In this document: positions 47,801 through 59,223 of the stretch, piece by piece
Position numbering within the stretch: position 1 is the stretch's first letter
Layout: each line of letters opens with the position of its first letter
Assembly (NCBI GenBank): GCA_032718475.1
Contig: JAUCBJ010008405.1
Span: 1 to 64,000 of the forward strand
Direction of reading: 5' to 3'
Origin: Nemertoderma westbladi
Lineage: Eukaryota; Xenacoelomorpha; Nemertodermatida; Nemertodermatidae
DNA length: 64,000 nucleotides
Translations under genes and position numbers: made by a program
Notes under the pieces: generated by a model
The model's input: the letters and a program-made list of their open reading frames with translations, nothing else
The model's database searches: none
What the model was told of the DNA's origin: nothing

Positions 47801-50800
47801 TAACCCTACTGCTACACACCTCACAGGCTAGTGGGACTAATTCCTAACCCTACAGCTACACACCTCACAGGCTAGTGTGACTAATTCATAATCCTACTGA
47901 TACTGCTACACACCTCCCAGGCTAGTGTGACTAATTCCTAACCATACTGCTACACACCTCCCAGGCTAGTGTTACTAATTCCTAACCCTACTGCCACACA
48001 CCTCACAGGCTAGTGGGACTAATTCCTAACCCTACAGCTACACACCTCACAGGCTAGTGCGACTAATTCCTAACCCTACTGCTACTGCTACACACCTCAC
48101 AGGCTAGTGGGACTAATTCCTAACCTTACAGCTACACACCTCCCAGGCTAGTGTGACTAATTCCCAACCATACTGCTACACACCTCCCAGGCTAGTGTTA
48201 CTAATTCCTAACCCTACTGCTACACACCTCACAGGCTAGTGGGACTAATTCCTAACCCTACAGCTACACACCTCACAGGCTAGTGCGACTAATTCCTAAC
48301 CCTACTGCTACTGCTACACACCTCCCAGGCTAGTGTGACTAATTCCTAACCCTACTGCTACACACCTCACAGGCTAGTGGGACTAATTCCTAACCCTACA
48401 GCTACACACCTCACAGGCTAGTGTGACTAATTCATAATCCTACTGATACTGCTACACACCTCCCAGGCTAGTGTGACTAATTCCTAACCATACTGCTACA
48501 CACCTCCCAGGCTAGTGTTGCTAATTCATAACCCTACTGCTACTGCTACACACCTCCCAGGCTAGTTTGACTAATTCCTAACCCTACTGCTACACACACC
48601 TCCCAGGCTAGTGTGACTAATTCCTAACCCTACTGATACACACCTCACAGACTAGTGTGATTAATTCCTAACCCTACTGCTACTGCTACACACCTCCCAG
48701 GCTAGTGTGACTAATTCATAACCCTACTGCTACTGCTACACACCTCACAGGCTACTGTAGTGTGACTAATTCCTAACCCTACTGATACTGCTATACAACT
48801 TACAGGCTTGTGTGACTAATTCCTAACCCTACTGCTACACACCTCCCAGGCTAGTGTGACTAATTCATAGCCCTACTGCTACTGCTACACACCTCCCAGG
48901 CTAGTTTGACTAATTCCGAACCCTACTGCTACACACCTCACAGGCTAGTGTGACTAATTCCTAACCCTACTGCTACACACCTCCCAGGCTAGTGTAACGA
49001 ATTCCTAACCCTACTGCTACGCACCTCCCAGGCTAGTGTGTCTAATTCCTAACCCTACTGCTACACATCTCCCAGGCTAGTGTGACTAATTCATAGCCCT
49101 ACTGCTACTGCTACACACCTCCCAGGCTAGTTTGACTAATTCCGAACCCTACTGCTACACACCTCACAGGCTAGTGTGACTAATTCCTAACCCTACTGCT
49201 ACACACCTCCCAGGCTAGTGTAACGAATTCCTAACCCTACTGCTACGCACCTCCCAGGCTAGTGTGACTAATTCCTAACCCTACTGCTACTGCTACATAT
49301 CTCAAAGGCTAGTGTGACTAATTCCTAACCCTACTGCTACTGCTACACACCTCCCAGGGTAGTGTGACTAATTCCTAACCCTACTGCTACTGCTACGCCC
49401 CTTACAGGCTAGTGTGACTCATTCCTAACCCTACTGCTACTGCTACACACCTCCCAGGCTAGTGTGACTAATTCATAACCCTACTGCTACTGCTACACAC
49501 CTCCCAGGCTAGTTTGACTAATTCCTAACCCTAATGCTACACACCTCACAGGCTAGTGTGACTTATTCCTAACCCTACTGCTACACCTCTCACAGGCTAG
49601 TGTGACTAATTCCTAACCCTACTGCTACTGCCTCTACTGCTACACACCTCCCAGGCTAGTGCGACTAATTCCTAACCCTACTGCTACACACCTCTCAGGC
49701 TAGTGGGACTAATTCCTAACCCTACAGCTACTGCTACACACCTCCCAGGCTAGTGTGACTAATTCCTAACCCTACTGCTACACACCTCACAGGCTAGTGG
49801 GACTAATTCCTAACCCTACAGCTACACACCTCACAGGCTAGTGTGACTAATTCCTAACCCTACTGATACTGCTACACACCTCCCAGGCTAGTGCGACTAA
49901 TTCCTAACCCTACTGCTACACACCTCACAGGCTAGTGGGACTAATTCCTAACCCTACAGCTACACACCTCACAGGCTAGTGTGACTAATTCCTAACCCTA
50001 CAGCTACTGCTACACACCTCCCAGGCTAGTATGACTAATTCCTAACCATACTGCTACACACCTCACAGGCTAGTGTGACTAATTCCTAACCCTACTGATA
50101 CTGCTACACACCTCACAGGCTAGTGGGATTATTTCCTAACCCTACAGCTACACACCTCACAGGCTAGTGTGACTAATTCCTAACCCTACTGCTACTGCTA
50201 CACACCTCACAGGCTAGTGGGATTAATTCCTAACCCTACAGCTACACACCTCCACAGGCTAGTGTGACTAATTCCTAACCCTACTGATACTGCTACACAC
50301 CTCACAGGCTAGTGTGACTAATTCCTAACCCTACTGCTACACACCTCCCAGGCTAGTGTGACTAATTCCTAACCATACTGCTACACACCTCCCAGGCTAG
50401 TGTGACTAATTCCTAACCCTACTGCTACACACCTCACAGGCTAGTGGGACTAATTCCTAACCATACTGCTACACACCTCCCAGGCTAGTGTTACTAATTC
50501 CTAACCCTACCCTACTGCTACTGCTACACACCTCCCAGGCTAGTTTGACTAATTCCTAACCCTACTGCTACACACACCTCACAGGCTAGTGTGACTAATT
50601 CCTAACCATACTGCCAAACACCTCACAGGCTAGTGGGACTAATTCCTAACCATACTGCTACACACCTCCCAGGCTAGTGTTACTAATTCCTAACCCTACT
50701 GCTACTGCTACACACCTCCCAGGCTAGTGTGACTAATTCCTAACCATACTGCTACACACCTCACAGGCTAGTGGGACTAATTCCTAACCATACTGCTACA

Positions 50801-52210
50801 CACCTCCCAGGCTAGTGTTACTAATTCCTAACCCTACTGCTACTGCTACACACCTCCCAGGCTAGTTTGACTAATTCCTAACCATACTGCTACACACCTC
50901 ACAGGCTAGTGGGACTAATTCCTAACCATACTGCTACACACCTCCCAGGCTAGTGTTACTAATTCCTAACCCTACTGCCACTGCTACTGCTACACACCTC
51001 CCAGGCTAGTTTGACTAATTCCTAACCCTACTGCTACACACACCTCACAGGCTAGTGTGACTAATTCCTAACCATACTGCCAAACACCTCACATGCTAGT
51101 GGGACTAATTCCTAACCATACTGCTACACACCTCCCAGGCTAGTGTTACTAATTCCTAACCCTACTGCTACTGCTACACACCTCCCAGGCTAGTTTGACT
51201 AATTCCTAACCATACTGCTACACACCTCACAGGCTAGTGGGACTAATTCCTAACCATACTGCTACACACCTCCCAGGCTAGTGTTACTAATTCCTAACCC
51301 TACTGCTACTGCTACACACCTCCCAGGCTAGTTTGACTAATTCCTAACCATACTGCTACACACCTCACAGGCTAGTGGGACTAATTCCTAACCATACTGC
51401 TACACACCTCCCAGGCTAGTGTTACTAATTCCTAACCCTACTGCTACTGCTACACACCTCCCAGGCTAGTTTGACTAATTCCTAACCATGCTGCTACACA
51501 CCTCCCAGGCTAGTGTGACTAATTCCTAACCCTACTGCTACACACCTCCCAGGCTAGTGTGACTAATTCCTAACCCTACTGATACACACCTCACAGGCTA
51601 GTGTTACTAATTCCTAACCCTACTGCTACTGCTACACACCTCCCAGGCTAGTATGACTAATTCCTAACCCAACTGCTACTGCTACACACCTCCCAGGCTA
51701 GTGTGACTAATTCCTAACCCTACTGCTACTGCTACACACCTCACAGGCTACTGTAGTGTGACTAATTCCTAACCCTACTGCTACTGCTATACAACTTACA
51801 GGCTAGTGTGACTAATTCCTAACCCTACTGCTACACACCTCCCAGGCTAGTGTGACTAATTCATAGCCCTACTGCTACTGCTACACGCCTCCCAGGCTAG
51901 TGTTACTAATTCCTAACCCTACTGCTACTGCTACACACCTCCCAGGCTAGTATGACTAATTCCTAACCCAACTGCTACTGCTACACACCTCCCAGGCTAT
52001 TGTGACTAATTCCTAACCCTACTGCTACTGCTACACACCTCACAGGCTACTGTAGTGTGACTAATTCCTAACCCTACTGCTACTGCTATACAACTTACAG
52101 GCTAGTGTGACTAATTCCTAACCCTACTGCTACACACCTCCCAGGCTAGTGTGACTAATTCCTAACCCTACTGCTACTGCTATACAACTTACAGGCTAGT
52201 GTGACTAATT
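26801..52210 (+). repeat. satellite array, 44/50-bp monomers
   Basis: About 25.4 kb of one tandem repeat, roughly 500 monomers. The basic monomer is 44 bp: GCTAGTGTGACTAATT, CCTAACCCTACTGC, TACACACCTCCCAG. A 50-bp form adds one ACTGCT hexamer; other forms add CTGTAG before TGTGACT or swap CCCAG for CACAG, AAAG or CGAG. Monomers are not random: variants recur in the same order over long distances (offsets 760, 1841, 2250, 4164 and about 6330 bp), so the array grew by block duplication. No ORF is present. Each monomer contains CCTAACCCTA, ten bases of the TTAGGG telomere repeat. Located next to an RTE fragment on the left and a BEL element on the right. Confidence 0.97.
52206..52210. repeat. 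left target-site duplication of the BEL/Pao element (TAATT)
   Basis: Five bases of a satellite monomer (GACTAATT|CC) repeated at 59785-59789 on the other side of the insertion. Confidence 0.9.
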
Positions 52211-52771
52211 TGTGACGGGATCCGAGAGGATCCCGGTTTATCCGGTGTGTTTCGTACGCGTCCCCGCCCCGCCGTGTGAATGGAAAAGGTAATAATTGTT
52301 CTAGTGTCGTTGTCGAACTCTGATAACGTTGAGATAATAAATGATGAGTGATACAGATAGCACAGTAGATAAAGCTAATATACCGGTAATATGGTGACGG
52401 TGGCGACGACGGTCTTAACAGTCACCGTACTGCCTTACTGTACTGGGATAGCTGACTGAGTAAACTGACTATAATGATTACCGTACAGGTGATATATATT
52501 GCACGGGTTTGGCCGTTACAGTACTTAGTCGATGCTGTCCCCCCATTGGCTAATACCCCTGTTGGCACCCTTTGCCCCCCTCTGAAGTGCTTCCCTTCGC
52601 CCTTGCTGTTCTCTCTTGGTTAGGGGTTTGGCCCCTGACCCCTATTGTGTGCTTCCTTCCCACTCTTATTGGGGTAACACAAGGTTGATATTGGTAATCA
52701 ACCTTGTGCTCCCAATATTGCCTTATGGCTCACTTTATGGGTTTGTGTTAGCGGAATTGGATAAGCTAACA
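52211..52771 (-). repeat. 3' LTR of the BEL/Pao element
   Basis: 561 bp, same length as the partner at 59224-59784 and virtually identical. Contains a hairpin GGGATCC-GAGA-GGATCCC at 52217-52234 near the LTR end. Confidence 0.95.
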
Positions 52772-52780
52772 CTCCCCCCC
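52772..52780 (-). other. polypurine tract of the BEL/Pao element
   Basis: Minus strand GGGGGGGAG directly abuts the 3' LTR; this primes plus-strand DNA synthesis. A hairpin (ATGCTATCTT / AAGATAGCAT, 52781-52809) lies just upstream. Confidence 0.75.
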
Positions 52781-53349
52781 ATGCTATCTTCCCGGTAAGA
52801 AGATAGCATCCAACTAAAGTGCGCTACAATTCCGCTGGAACTCGATCTATTATCGGGTCTGGGGTGGGGTTATTTTCTTGGAGTCGGCTTTCCAGGCCGC
52901 TCCCTATGGGTATGATGTCACTACCCTCTGGCGTCTCGTGTCGGGCCGATCGTGCGCTTCTCTCACACAATTTTTGTTTCCCCAACACTCTCGCCACTCT
53001 AACTTCGCTCTCTAACTCAACTCGCTCTCTCCCCACTCTTACACTCTCCCCACACCTGAATCGCACTCTAACTTCTCGCCAACAGCTCTTCTCACTATCT
53101 CCTCTCTACTCTCTGCCACTCCCTAAGGCCCTAATCTCTAATGCTACCCCTGTGCTATCATACTATCTACCTTATCTAACTTACTAACTCTAACTATCTA
53201 ACTCTACTAACTCTGCTCTCTGCTAACTCTTTACTACTTTTAGCTCTAACTAAAAGCCTCTAACTTTCTACTAACTCTAACTAGAACTCTCTAACTTTCT
53301 GCTAAGTCTACTAACTCTTTTCTAACTCTGACTAAAATCCTCCAACTAA

Positions 53350-53570
53350 CTCTATCTCTATCTACGTGGCGCTAACGGTGCCCACAACCACAACCGGTAC
53401 TACGTACCCTCTTACTAACTCTACCTCCATCTACGTGGCGCTAACGGTGCCCACAACCACAACCGGTACTACGTACCCTCTTACTAACTCTACCTCCATC
53501 TACGTGGCGCTAACGGTGCCCACAACCACAACCGGTACTACGTACCCTCTTACTAACTTTCTACGTGGCG
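53350..53570 (+). repeat. 67-bp tandem repeat in BEL/Pao 3' region
   Basis: Three copies containing CTACGTGGCGCTAACGGTGC and ACAACCGGTACTACGTACCC, with two shorter derivatives to 53632. The antisense frame through it is not a gene. Confidence 0.85.
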
Positions 53571-53711
53571 CTTCCGGTGCCCACAACCACTCTCTCTTAC
53601 TACTTTCTACGTGGCGCTTCCGGTGCCCACAACCCCCCTACTACTACTCGTGGCATGACAATATGCCAGACTCCCTTACCCCGCCGCCTTCTAACCCTAC
53701 TTCTTACTATC

Positions 53712-53829
53712 CTCTACTAACTATTATTTAATTATTTTATTATTTATTATTTTTAATTAAATAATTATTTCTCTACTAACTATTATTTAATTATTTTATT
53801 ATTTATTATTTTTAATTAAATAATTATTT
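53712..53829 (+). repeat. 59-bp tandem duplication in BEL/Pao 3' region
   Basis: CTCTACTAACTATTATTTAA starts each of two copies (53712 and 53771), followed by an AT-only segment that can fold (TTTAATTAAATAATTATT). Confidence 0.8.
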
Positions 53830-53896
53830 TTGTGGGGAGGGCGTCTCGCCCTCATTCCCACCCCCCTCAGTCCAAAATATTGGACGACTAAACCTC

Positions 53897-56800
53897 CTAA
53901 CTAGGGCGATTCTTCCAACAGGCACTCTCCCACTGCTGCTCTTGTAGGTCCTGTAGGATTCGCCGCACTCTCTTCGCCAATTCCATCTCACCAGGAATTG
54001 GTTCTCCCTCTTCTGCCACCCTGAAATCGGGTCTCTCCGCCGCCTTCTTAACTAGCTCATCTCCTGGCATCAAAATGCCATCTCCCTCCTTGTTGTCTCC
54101 CGCCGGCAGAATGAATAGAAAGTGAAAGAACAGGCAAAACAGGAGGTACAACAGCAGTCCTACCCCTCTCCATCCTGCCTTCCTTCTCGACTTCCCCCTT
54201 GTCGGTATGCCTCCAACCCGGACCTGCGTCTCTTCCGGACACTCCTCTGGACACTCCTCTGGACACTCCTCTAGACACTCCTTCTGACACTCCTCCGGGC
54301 ACTCCCCCGGAGTGTTGTCCTCCGGACACCTCGCCGTCCGCTCCGCTCCATCTCCATACCGATGCTTGCTGGGAAACCTACTCTCCTCTGCCCACTTTCT
54401 TACCGTCACCTCCCTATTTGGCTCTACTATCTCTTGTTTCTCCTCTACTTCCTCTGCGTCTTCGATGCCTGGTATCATGCACCCAGATGTCTCTGTCACA
54501 CTGCATGGGATGTTGGTTCTAACTGGGCCGCTAAGCGTCCATCCGAACGGCGTGAGGATCGCCGTCGGGTCCCGCTGCCTGTCTTCGCCGAAGACCGTCT
54601 TCGTTCTCTCGTGGGCCGTCGGGCAGTCCATCCCTACTATAATGGACACCTTCCTAACGTCCACCTTTGGTATTGAGAAATCGATACCGTCCAGGAATCT
54701 ATATTGTTCGACCTCAATGTTGGTTGGTCGCCTGGCGTTGATGTTTATCGATTCTATGACGTGGATGGGGTCGATCGTCGCCCCATAGTCGTATCCCGGT
54801 GCAATCGCTGCTATCCTGCACCGCCCCGTCCTCGTCTCCAGGACCTCATCTTTACTCGAGACGGTAGTCACCGCCATTCTATTCGGCCTTGTCTTTAGCC
54901 CTATCTCTTCGGCCACCCAGTTCTCCACCAGCGTGAAGGCTGCTCCGCTGTCGACCAGCATTAATGTCGTTACTGATCGACCGCCCTCTCCTGATATCTT
55001 TACTGGTACTACCCCGAGTAGTACTTTTCTCTTCTTCTCCTCTTCTGGCGTACTTGTAGCCATTGTTTGGCCTCCAGTCTCGGACTCTCTAACTGCTGTT
55101 TCTCCACACTCTCCGGACCTGTGTCCTTCTACCACACATCGATGACATAGTCCGTTTGCGTCTGTGTAGGCTATACGATCTTGTTTGGGCAACGCTTGCC
55201 AGTGCTTACAACTCCTGGTCTTATGTGTTCCATCCCGATGTAATTGACATTCGAATCCTGGATTATAGCGTTCCCTGTATAGTCCCTCACGTATCGCGCC
55301 TAGGTTTATATGTACCGATTTAGTGTTTTGGTTGTCTGTATTCGGCCTACTGGGTACATTGGGATTATGTTTGTTATTTTCTTTCTGTCCCCGCCATGGT
55401 GTGGCCCTGCTACCAGCTAACTGTGGACTAGCAGTCCCCTGTGTGGCCGCATGTGGTAGTGATTGTCCTACTCTCGGGAGTGGATCTGCAGGATCGTGTT
55501 CGGGTTTATGGCTTGTCCCCAAACTATCCTCGCTATAGACTGGGTCTGTTATTAATTCGGCTTCATAGTTGAGGAAGCTCGACATTTCTTCTAGGCCCGG
55601 TTCCGCACCTTTCTTCTCACGTGTGGAGAAAGCGATTTTCCTCCACTTCCTTCGTAACCAGACCGGCAGTGCCTGCGCTATCGTGGTGATGTTGTTAGAC
55701 GCGTTGAGTTCGTATGGTGCGTCTAGCGTCTTTAACACGATTAACGCCTTCTCGACCTTGTTCGCAAAGGTCCTTATGCTAACGGGATTGTCCTGTAGGC
55801 CATCCGATGTTATGCCTCTCAGGGTTTGCCGGATGATCTTGGCCGGATGCCCGTATTCCCTATCTAGCGCCCGCCATGCTGTCGTGAAGCCGCCCTCGAT
55901 GCCCTGGTATTGCCTCACGATGTCGTATGCTGGGCCTCCTGTATATACTTGTAGATATTTTAGGCACTCCGCCTGCGTCAAGTTCTTACTTAATATTTCG
56001 TTACTATACATGCGCCGAAACTGTAGATATTCTTCCGGCCTACTCCCATCGAATTTAAATGGTTCCACAGGTGGTAACTCGATCCTAGTTTTTAACGCAT
56101 CGATCAATGTGGCCATTCCCATCGCTTGCGCTTCTAATGGGTTCGATGGATGTTGTATAGTTTCTCTTGTTGGGTACGGTCCGTTCGTCCTATCTGCTGT
56201 TGACTTTATTTGTTGCGTCGGATACATCATTGGGGGTAACGGCCCCCTCCATATTTCCGTGTCGCACGATCTGCTCTCGTCCAAGGGGTTCGATGTTCTC
56301 GCTCCTATTGGGGTATATTGTTGATATTGTGATGGGGGAATGTCACCCTGTCCCCCTCCCACCGGTATGTTTGATACTGGGGTTGATGTTAATATATTGG
56401 GGCCCATACATCTATCTGCAATAATTCCCCCCTCCCCTGGATATATGTTGTGTCCCTGTGTATTATAGTCATGCTGCTGTACCGATATAGGCCTACCTAC
56501 CTCTCGCCTACCTACCGGCATGTACTCCGCGACTTCCGGGTTTAATCCCGTCGTCCGCGCTACCCTATCGCCTACTCTATCTCTCCCAGCATGGCCTATA
56601 ATAGTATGTGCAGTAAGGCCTACAGTATGTCCTGCAGTCTGCATGTGCCCTTCCGAATCGAAGTTTATTCTTCGCGAATCTCGAATCTCCCCGCGACTAC
56701 CGTACTCTCGATCGGCAGCTATATCACGTCGGGAAGTTTCCCTTCGATCCCCTATCCTGCTCTCGTCTTCGTATCGGTACATCCTGTACCCCTCTCTTAG

Positions 56801-57562
56801 CGTGTGGTGCGTTTCTCCGGGGCGACGGCAATCTCCCGAAGTCCGACCCCACTGACTCCCTAATTCCCTCTCTACTATCGACGGCTCGCTATCCGTCCTC
56901 GCTCTCCGGTTGCTCCTAGCAACGACTCTTCTACTATCTTCCCTTCTTCTATCTTCGACCTCTCGGTTAAACTCTGCTAATCTTCTTCTATCTTCGACCT
57001 CTCTATTATACTCTGCTAATCTTCTCCTATCTTCGACCTCTCTATTAAACTCTACTAATCTTCTCTCTTCTAACTGGGCTCGACGTTCCGTCGCCCGCCC
57101 TCTCGCGACGTCAACCTGTCTCTCTCTGCTCGATCGCGCGCCGCTGGGGATACTCGCAATCCCCCTATTACTCTCCGTCGCCGGGTGTTGCGGTTTACCT
57201 AATTCGGCCCGCGCATTATCCGCCGACGCCTGTGGGACACTCCCTGCCCCCCCTCTCTCGCTACTAATCTCTCGCGGTAGGGTGCCCGTAGCCCCCCCCC
57301 ACCCGCCACTTCTAACTTCACTATCTCTTACTACACCTTTACGTCCCTCTTGTCGGACACTCTCTACCCCCCTTCTCTCGCCACTAATCTCTCGCGGTGG
57401 GGTGCCCGTAGCCCCCCCCCACCCGCCACTTCTAACTTCACTACCTCTTACTACACTTCTACACCCCTCCTGTGGGGCATTCTCTGCCCCCCCTCTCTCG
57501 CCGCTAATCTCATGTGGTGGGGCGCCCGTAGCCCCCCCCCCACCCGCCACATCTAACTTCAA
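53897..57562 (-). CDS. BEL/Pao gag-protease frame (open without its own ATG)
   Basis: A 1221-codon frame whose first codons contain no ATG, so it is read as the continuation of the upstream gag frame. In order: three ~40-residue repeats (GGWGGATGTPPREIS-like, 1-130), Arg/Glu-rich heptad-like repeats (FNREVEDRRR), DUF1759 gag region (~495-690, FKFDGSRPEEYLQFRRMY), Cys/His cluster (~770-820, CQLH..H...C, LCHRCVVEGHRSGEC), DUF1758 aspartic protease (~865-1040, LMLVDSGAAFTLV, LTPFGWTLSGPV), a CPEE repeat (~1085-1110) and a membrane-like segment (LLLYLLFCLFFHFLFIL, ~1137-1155). Gag packs RNA and protease cuts the polyprotein. Polymerase domains are absent; the Cys-repeat and membrane tail sit where RT would start. 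Confidence 0.85.
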   Translation of the reverse strand: MKLDVAGGGGATGAPPHEISGERGGAENAPQEGCRSVVRGSEVRSGGWGGATGTPPREISGERRGVESVRQEGRKGVVRDSEVRSGGWGGATGTLPREISSERGGAGSVPQASADNARAELGKPQHPATESNRGIASIPSGARSSRERQVDVARGRATERRAQLEERRLVEFNREVEDRRRLAEYNREVEDRRRLAEFNREVEDRRREDSRRVVARSNRRARTDSEPSIVERELGSQWGRTSGDCRRPGETHHTLREGYRMYRYEDESRIGDRRETSRRDIAADREYGSRGEIRDSRRINFDSEGHMQTAGHTVGLTAHTIIGHAGRDRVGDRVARTTGLNPEVAEYMPVGRREVGRPISVQQHDYNTQGHNIYPGEGGIIADRCMGPNILTSTPVSNIPVGGGQGDIPPSQYQQYTPIGARTSNPLDESRSCDTEIWRGPLPPMMYPTQQIKSTADRTNGPYPTRETIQHPSNPLEAQAMGMATLIDALKTRIELPPVEPFKFDGSRPEEYLQFRRMYSNEILSKNLTQAECLKYLQVYTGGPAYDIVRQYQGIEGGFTTAWRALDREYGHPAKIIRQTLRGITSDGLQDNPVSIRTFANKVEKALIVLKTLDAPYELNASNNITTIAQALPVWLRRKWRKIAFSTREKKGAEPGLEEMSSFLNYEAELITDPVYSEDSLGTSHKPEHDPADPLPRVGQSLPHAATQGTASPQLAGSRATPWRGQKENNKHNPNVPSRPNTDNQNTKSVHINLGAIREGLYRERYNPGFECQLHRDGTHKTRSCKHWQALPKQDRIAYTDANGLCHRCVVEGHRSGECGETAVRESETGGQTMATSTPEEEKKRKVLLGVVPVKISGEGGRSVTTLMLVDSGAAFTLVENWVAEEIGLKTRPNRMAVTTVSSKDEVLETRTGRCRIAAIAPGYDYGATIDPIHVIESININARRPTNIEVEQYRFLDGIDFSIPKVDVRKVSIIVGMDCPTAHERTKTVFGEDRQRDPTAILTPFGWTLSGPVRTNIPCSVTETSGCMIPGIEDAEEVEEKQEIVEPNREVTVRKWAEESRFPSKHRYGDGAERTARCPEDNTPGECPEECQKECLEECPEECPEECPEETQVRVGGIPTRGKSRRKAGWRGVGLLLYLLFCLFFHFLFILPAGDNKEGDGILMPGDELVKKAAERPDFRVAEEGEPIPGEMELAKRVRRILQDLQEQQWESACWKNRPS

Positions 57563-59084
57563 TATCTCTTACTTCGTCTCTACACCCCTCTCTAGTCGAC
57601 ACACTGTCTCTACTACGGCTGGGTCTATTCACCCCCGCCTCTCTTCCTACTACTGCGAGGCCTACCAGGCCCACCCCGGGTTGGCTCAACCCCGCTACCT
57701 CCTGCCTACCAACTACATGGCCTACCAGGCCGCCGTCGGGTTGGCGCAACCCCGCCACTTCCTGTCTACTAACTACGTGGCCTACCAGGCCGCCGTCTGC
57801 CGGGCTATACACGTCTGACGCGTTCACATTAATAGCACCATTCCCAATATTATTTGTTAAATCAATTAAATTATTAGAATTTGAGACGGGATTATTATTT
57901 AAATTATTTAAATTAGAATTATTATTATTTTCAAAATTTAAATTATTATTCGAATTATTTGAATTATTCTGAATATTTGAATTAATATTATTATCTGAAT
58001 TTAAACTTAAATTACTACTACCGGGTAAAATATTTCCTGTAATAAAGGGATTAGGGTTATTTACTACGGTACTATTAATACCAATATTTCCTAACGCACT
58101 ACTACTACCCCCCTCGCCCGTACGGTTACTGTATGTACTGTAAGTGTACCGCACGCTCTGTTCTCTTGCCTCACGCTCTTCGCGTTCACTCTCTCGCTCC
58201 TTCCTTCCCCTCAGTCGCCACTCTAATTCTTCAATTTTTAATTTATATGCAGCCAGATTTATCTCCTGCACCCGTCTTTCTTTTGCGGAGGATGTAGCAG
58301 ACTTATCGGTTGCGACGGACTCCCGCCGCCCCTCCGTCCTACTAACTTTCCCCCGCTCTCCGGGGTTCTCGCTGACCAACGAGACCGAATCCTCGGAGCT
58401 AACCTCGGATTCGCCCTCGTGCGGTCCCGCCCAACCCACTAACTTAACTTCCCTGGCATCGACTAAGTATGGCCCTATGTACACTACACCAGGCCCCATA
58501 CCCCTACGTTCCCATAGCCCAAACAGTTCGATGGCAACCCCTCTCGCTCTCTCGCTGGCTAGTTCTCCCTGGCCAGAACGCACTAGGTAATCAAAGTATC
58601 TGTTCGACTCACCTAGTCGTCTCCTCAACTTCACCTGGTCTATCTCAGCCCCTCCTCTAGCTTCCTTCAGTTGTTCCCGGGTCGCGGCGTAGGCTCGTCG
58701 AAGTCGATCAGAAACCCCGACATCCTCGTCGCCGACCTCTCCTCCATCTCTCCGGGTTCGGCGTCGTACCGGCGGCTCCACCGTTGCCGTTCCGGTGGGC
58801 CGTTCGTCGCCCTCGGTCTGTGGCTGACCGGCGACATCGGCATATCGACCGCCGCCCTGTGTCGACTCGTCTCTCTCCTCCCCCGTCTCGCTCTCTCCTC
58901 TACTCGACTCGCTCTCTCGCTGTAGACGACCCCCCACATCTTGGTTCGCCGGGTTGCTCGTTATCGACGTGGTCGACGTAGCATCGACCGGCGTCGTGGG
59001 TCCGTATCGTCTCGCCGTGGCCTCGCGGATCGTTAGATCGTCGTCCGGGGTCCGCGGCGGTGTCGTTCCTCTCTCTCGACTCAT
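57510..59084 (-). CDS. BEL/Pao gag N-terminal frame
   Basis: A 524-codon frame from ATG 59084, 140 bp inside the 5' LTR. Charged, Arg/Glu-rich, with a probable coiled coil (INLAAYKLKIEELEWRLRGR, then ERESEREE), an Asn-rich low-complexity stretch (~340-415) and three repeats of GGLVGHVVGRQEVAGL type (~420-475). Its last 20 codons repeat the unit that opens the next frame, and it leaves that frame at a run of ten C (57532-57541, plus strand) where the homologous repeats at 57292-57300 and 57412-57420 have nine. So the two frames are one gag gene separated by a one-base difference, either mutation, assembly error or frameshifting. Confidence 0.8.
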   Translation of the reverse strand: MSRERGTTPPRTPDDDLTIREATARRYGPTTPVDATSTTSITSNPANQDVGGRLQRESESSRGESETGEERDESTQGGGRYADVAGQPQTEGDERPTGTATVEPPVRRRTRRDGGEVGDEDVGVSDRLRRAYAATREQLKEARGGAEIDQVKLRRRLGESNRYFDYLVRSGQGELASERARGVAIELFGLWERRGMGPGVVYIGPYLVDAREVKLVGWAGPHEGESEVSSEDSVSLVSENPGERGKVSRTEGRRESVATDKSATSSAKERRVQEINLAAYKLKIEELEWRLRGRKERESEREEREAREQSVRYTYSTYSNRTGEGGSSSALGNIGINSTVVNNPNPFITGNILPGSSNLSLNSDNNINSNIQNNSNNSNNNLNFENNNNSNLNNLNNNPVSNSNNLIDLTNNIGNGAINVNASDVYSPADGGLVGHVVSRQEVAGLRQPDGGLVGHVVGRQEVAGLSQPGVGLVGLAVVGREAGVNRPSRSRDSVSTREGCRDEVRDIEVRCGGWGGGYGRPTT

Positions 59085-59127
59085 CTTCGTCTTTGGTAGC
59101 CGTCAGTCACAGCTCGGCAGGCCTAGT

Positions 59128-59223
59128 GTTAAGACTGTGACGGGCAGTTACAGTTCAGGCAATTCTCAGATGTTAAGACTGTGACGGGCAGTTACAGTTC
59201 AGGCAATTCTCAGATGTTAAGAC
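59128..59223 (-). repeat. tandem repeat of the LTR-leader junction
   Basis: Two 44-bp units (59128-59171, 59172-59215) and a partial third that runs into the LTR. Each contains GTTAAGACTGTGACGGG, where TGTGACGGG is the tip of the LTR. This is where a primer binding site should lie; no TGG-initiated tRNA match is seen. Confidence 0.85.

Noticed and set aside
26801-52210. True telomere or chromosome end
   Set aside because: The telomere-like decamer is embedded in a 44-bp satellite monomer and unique DNA with other repeats follows on both sides.
52616-59184. Numerous plus-strand frames across the BEL element (up to 302 codons)
   Set aside because: They are antisense to gag and protease or lie in LTR and tandem repeats; the minus-strand frames carry the conserved domains.
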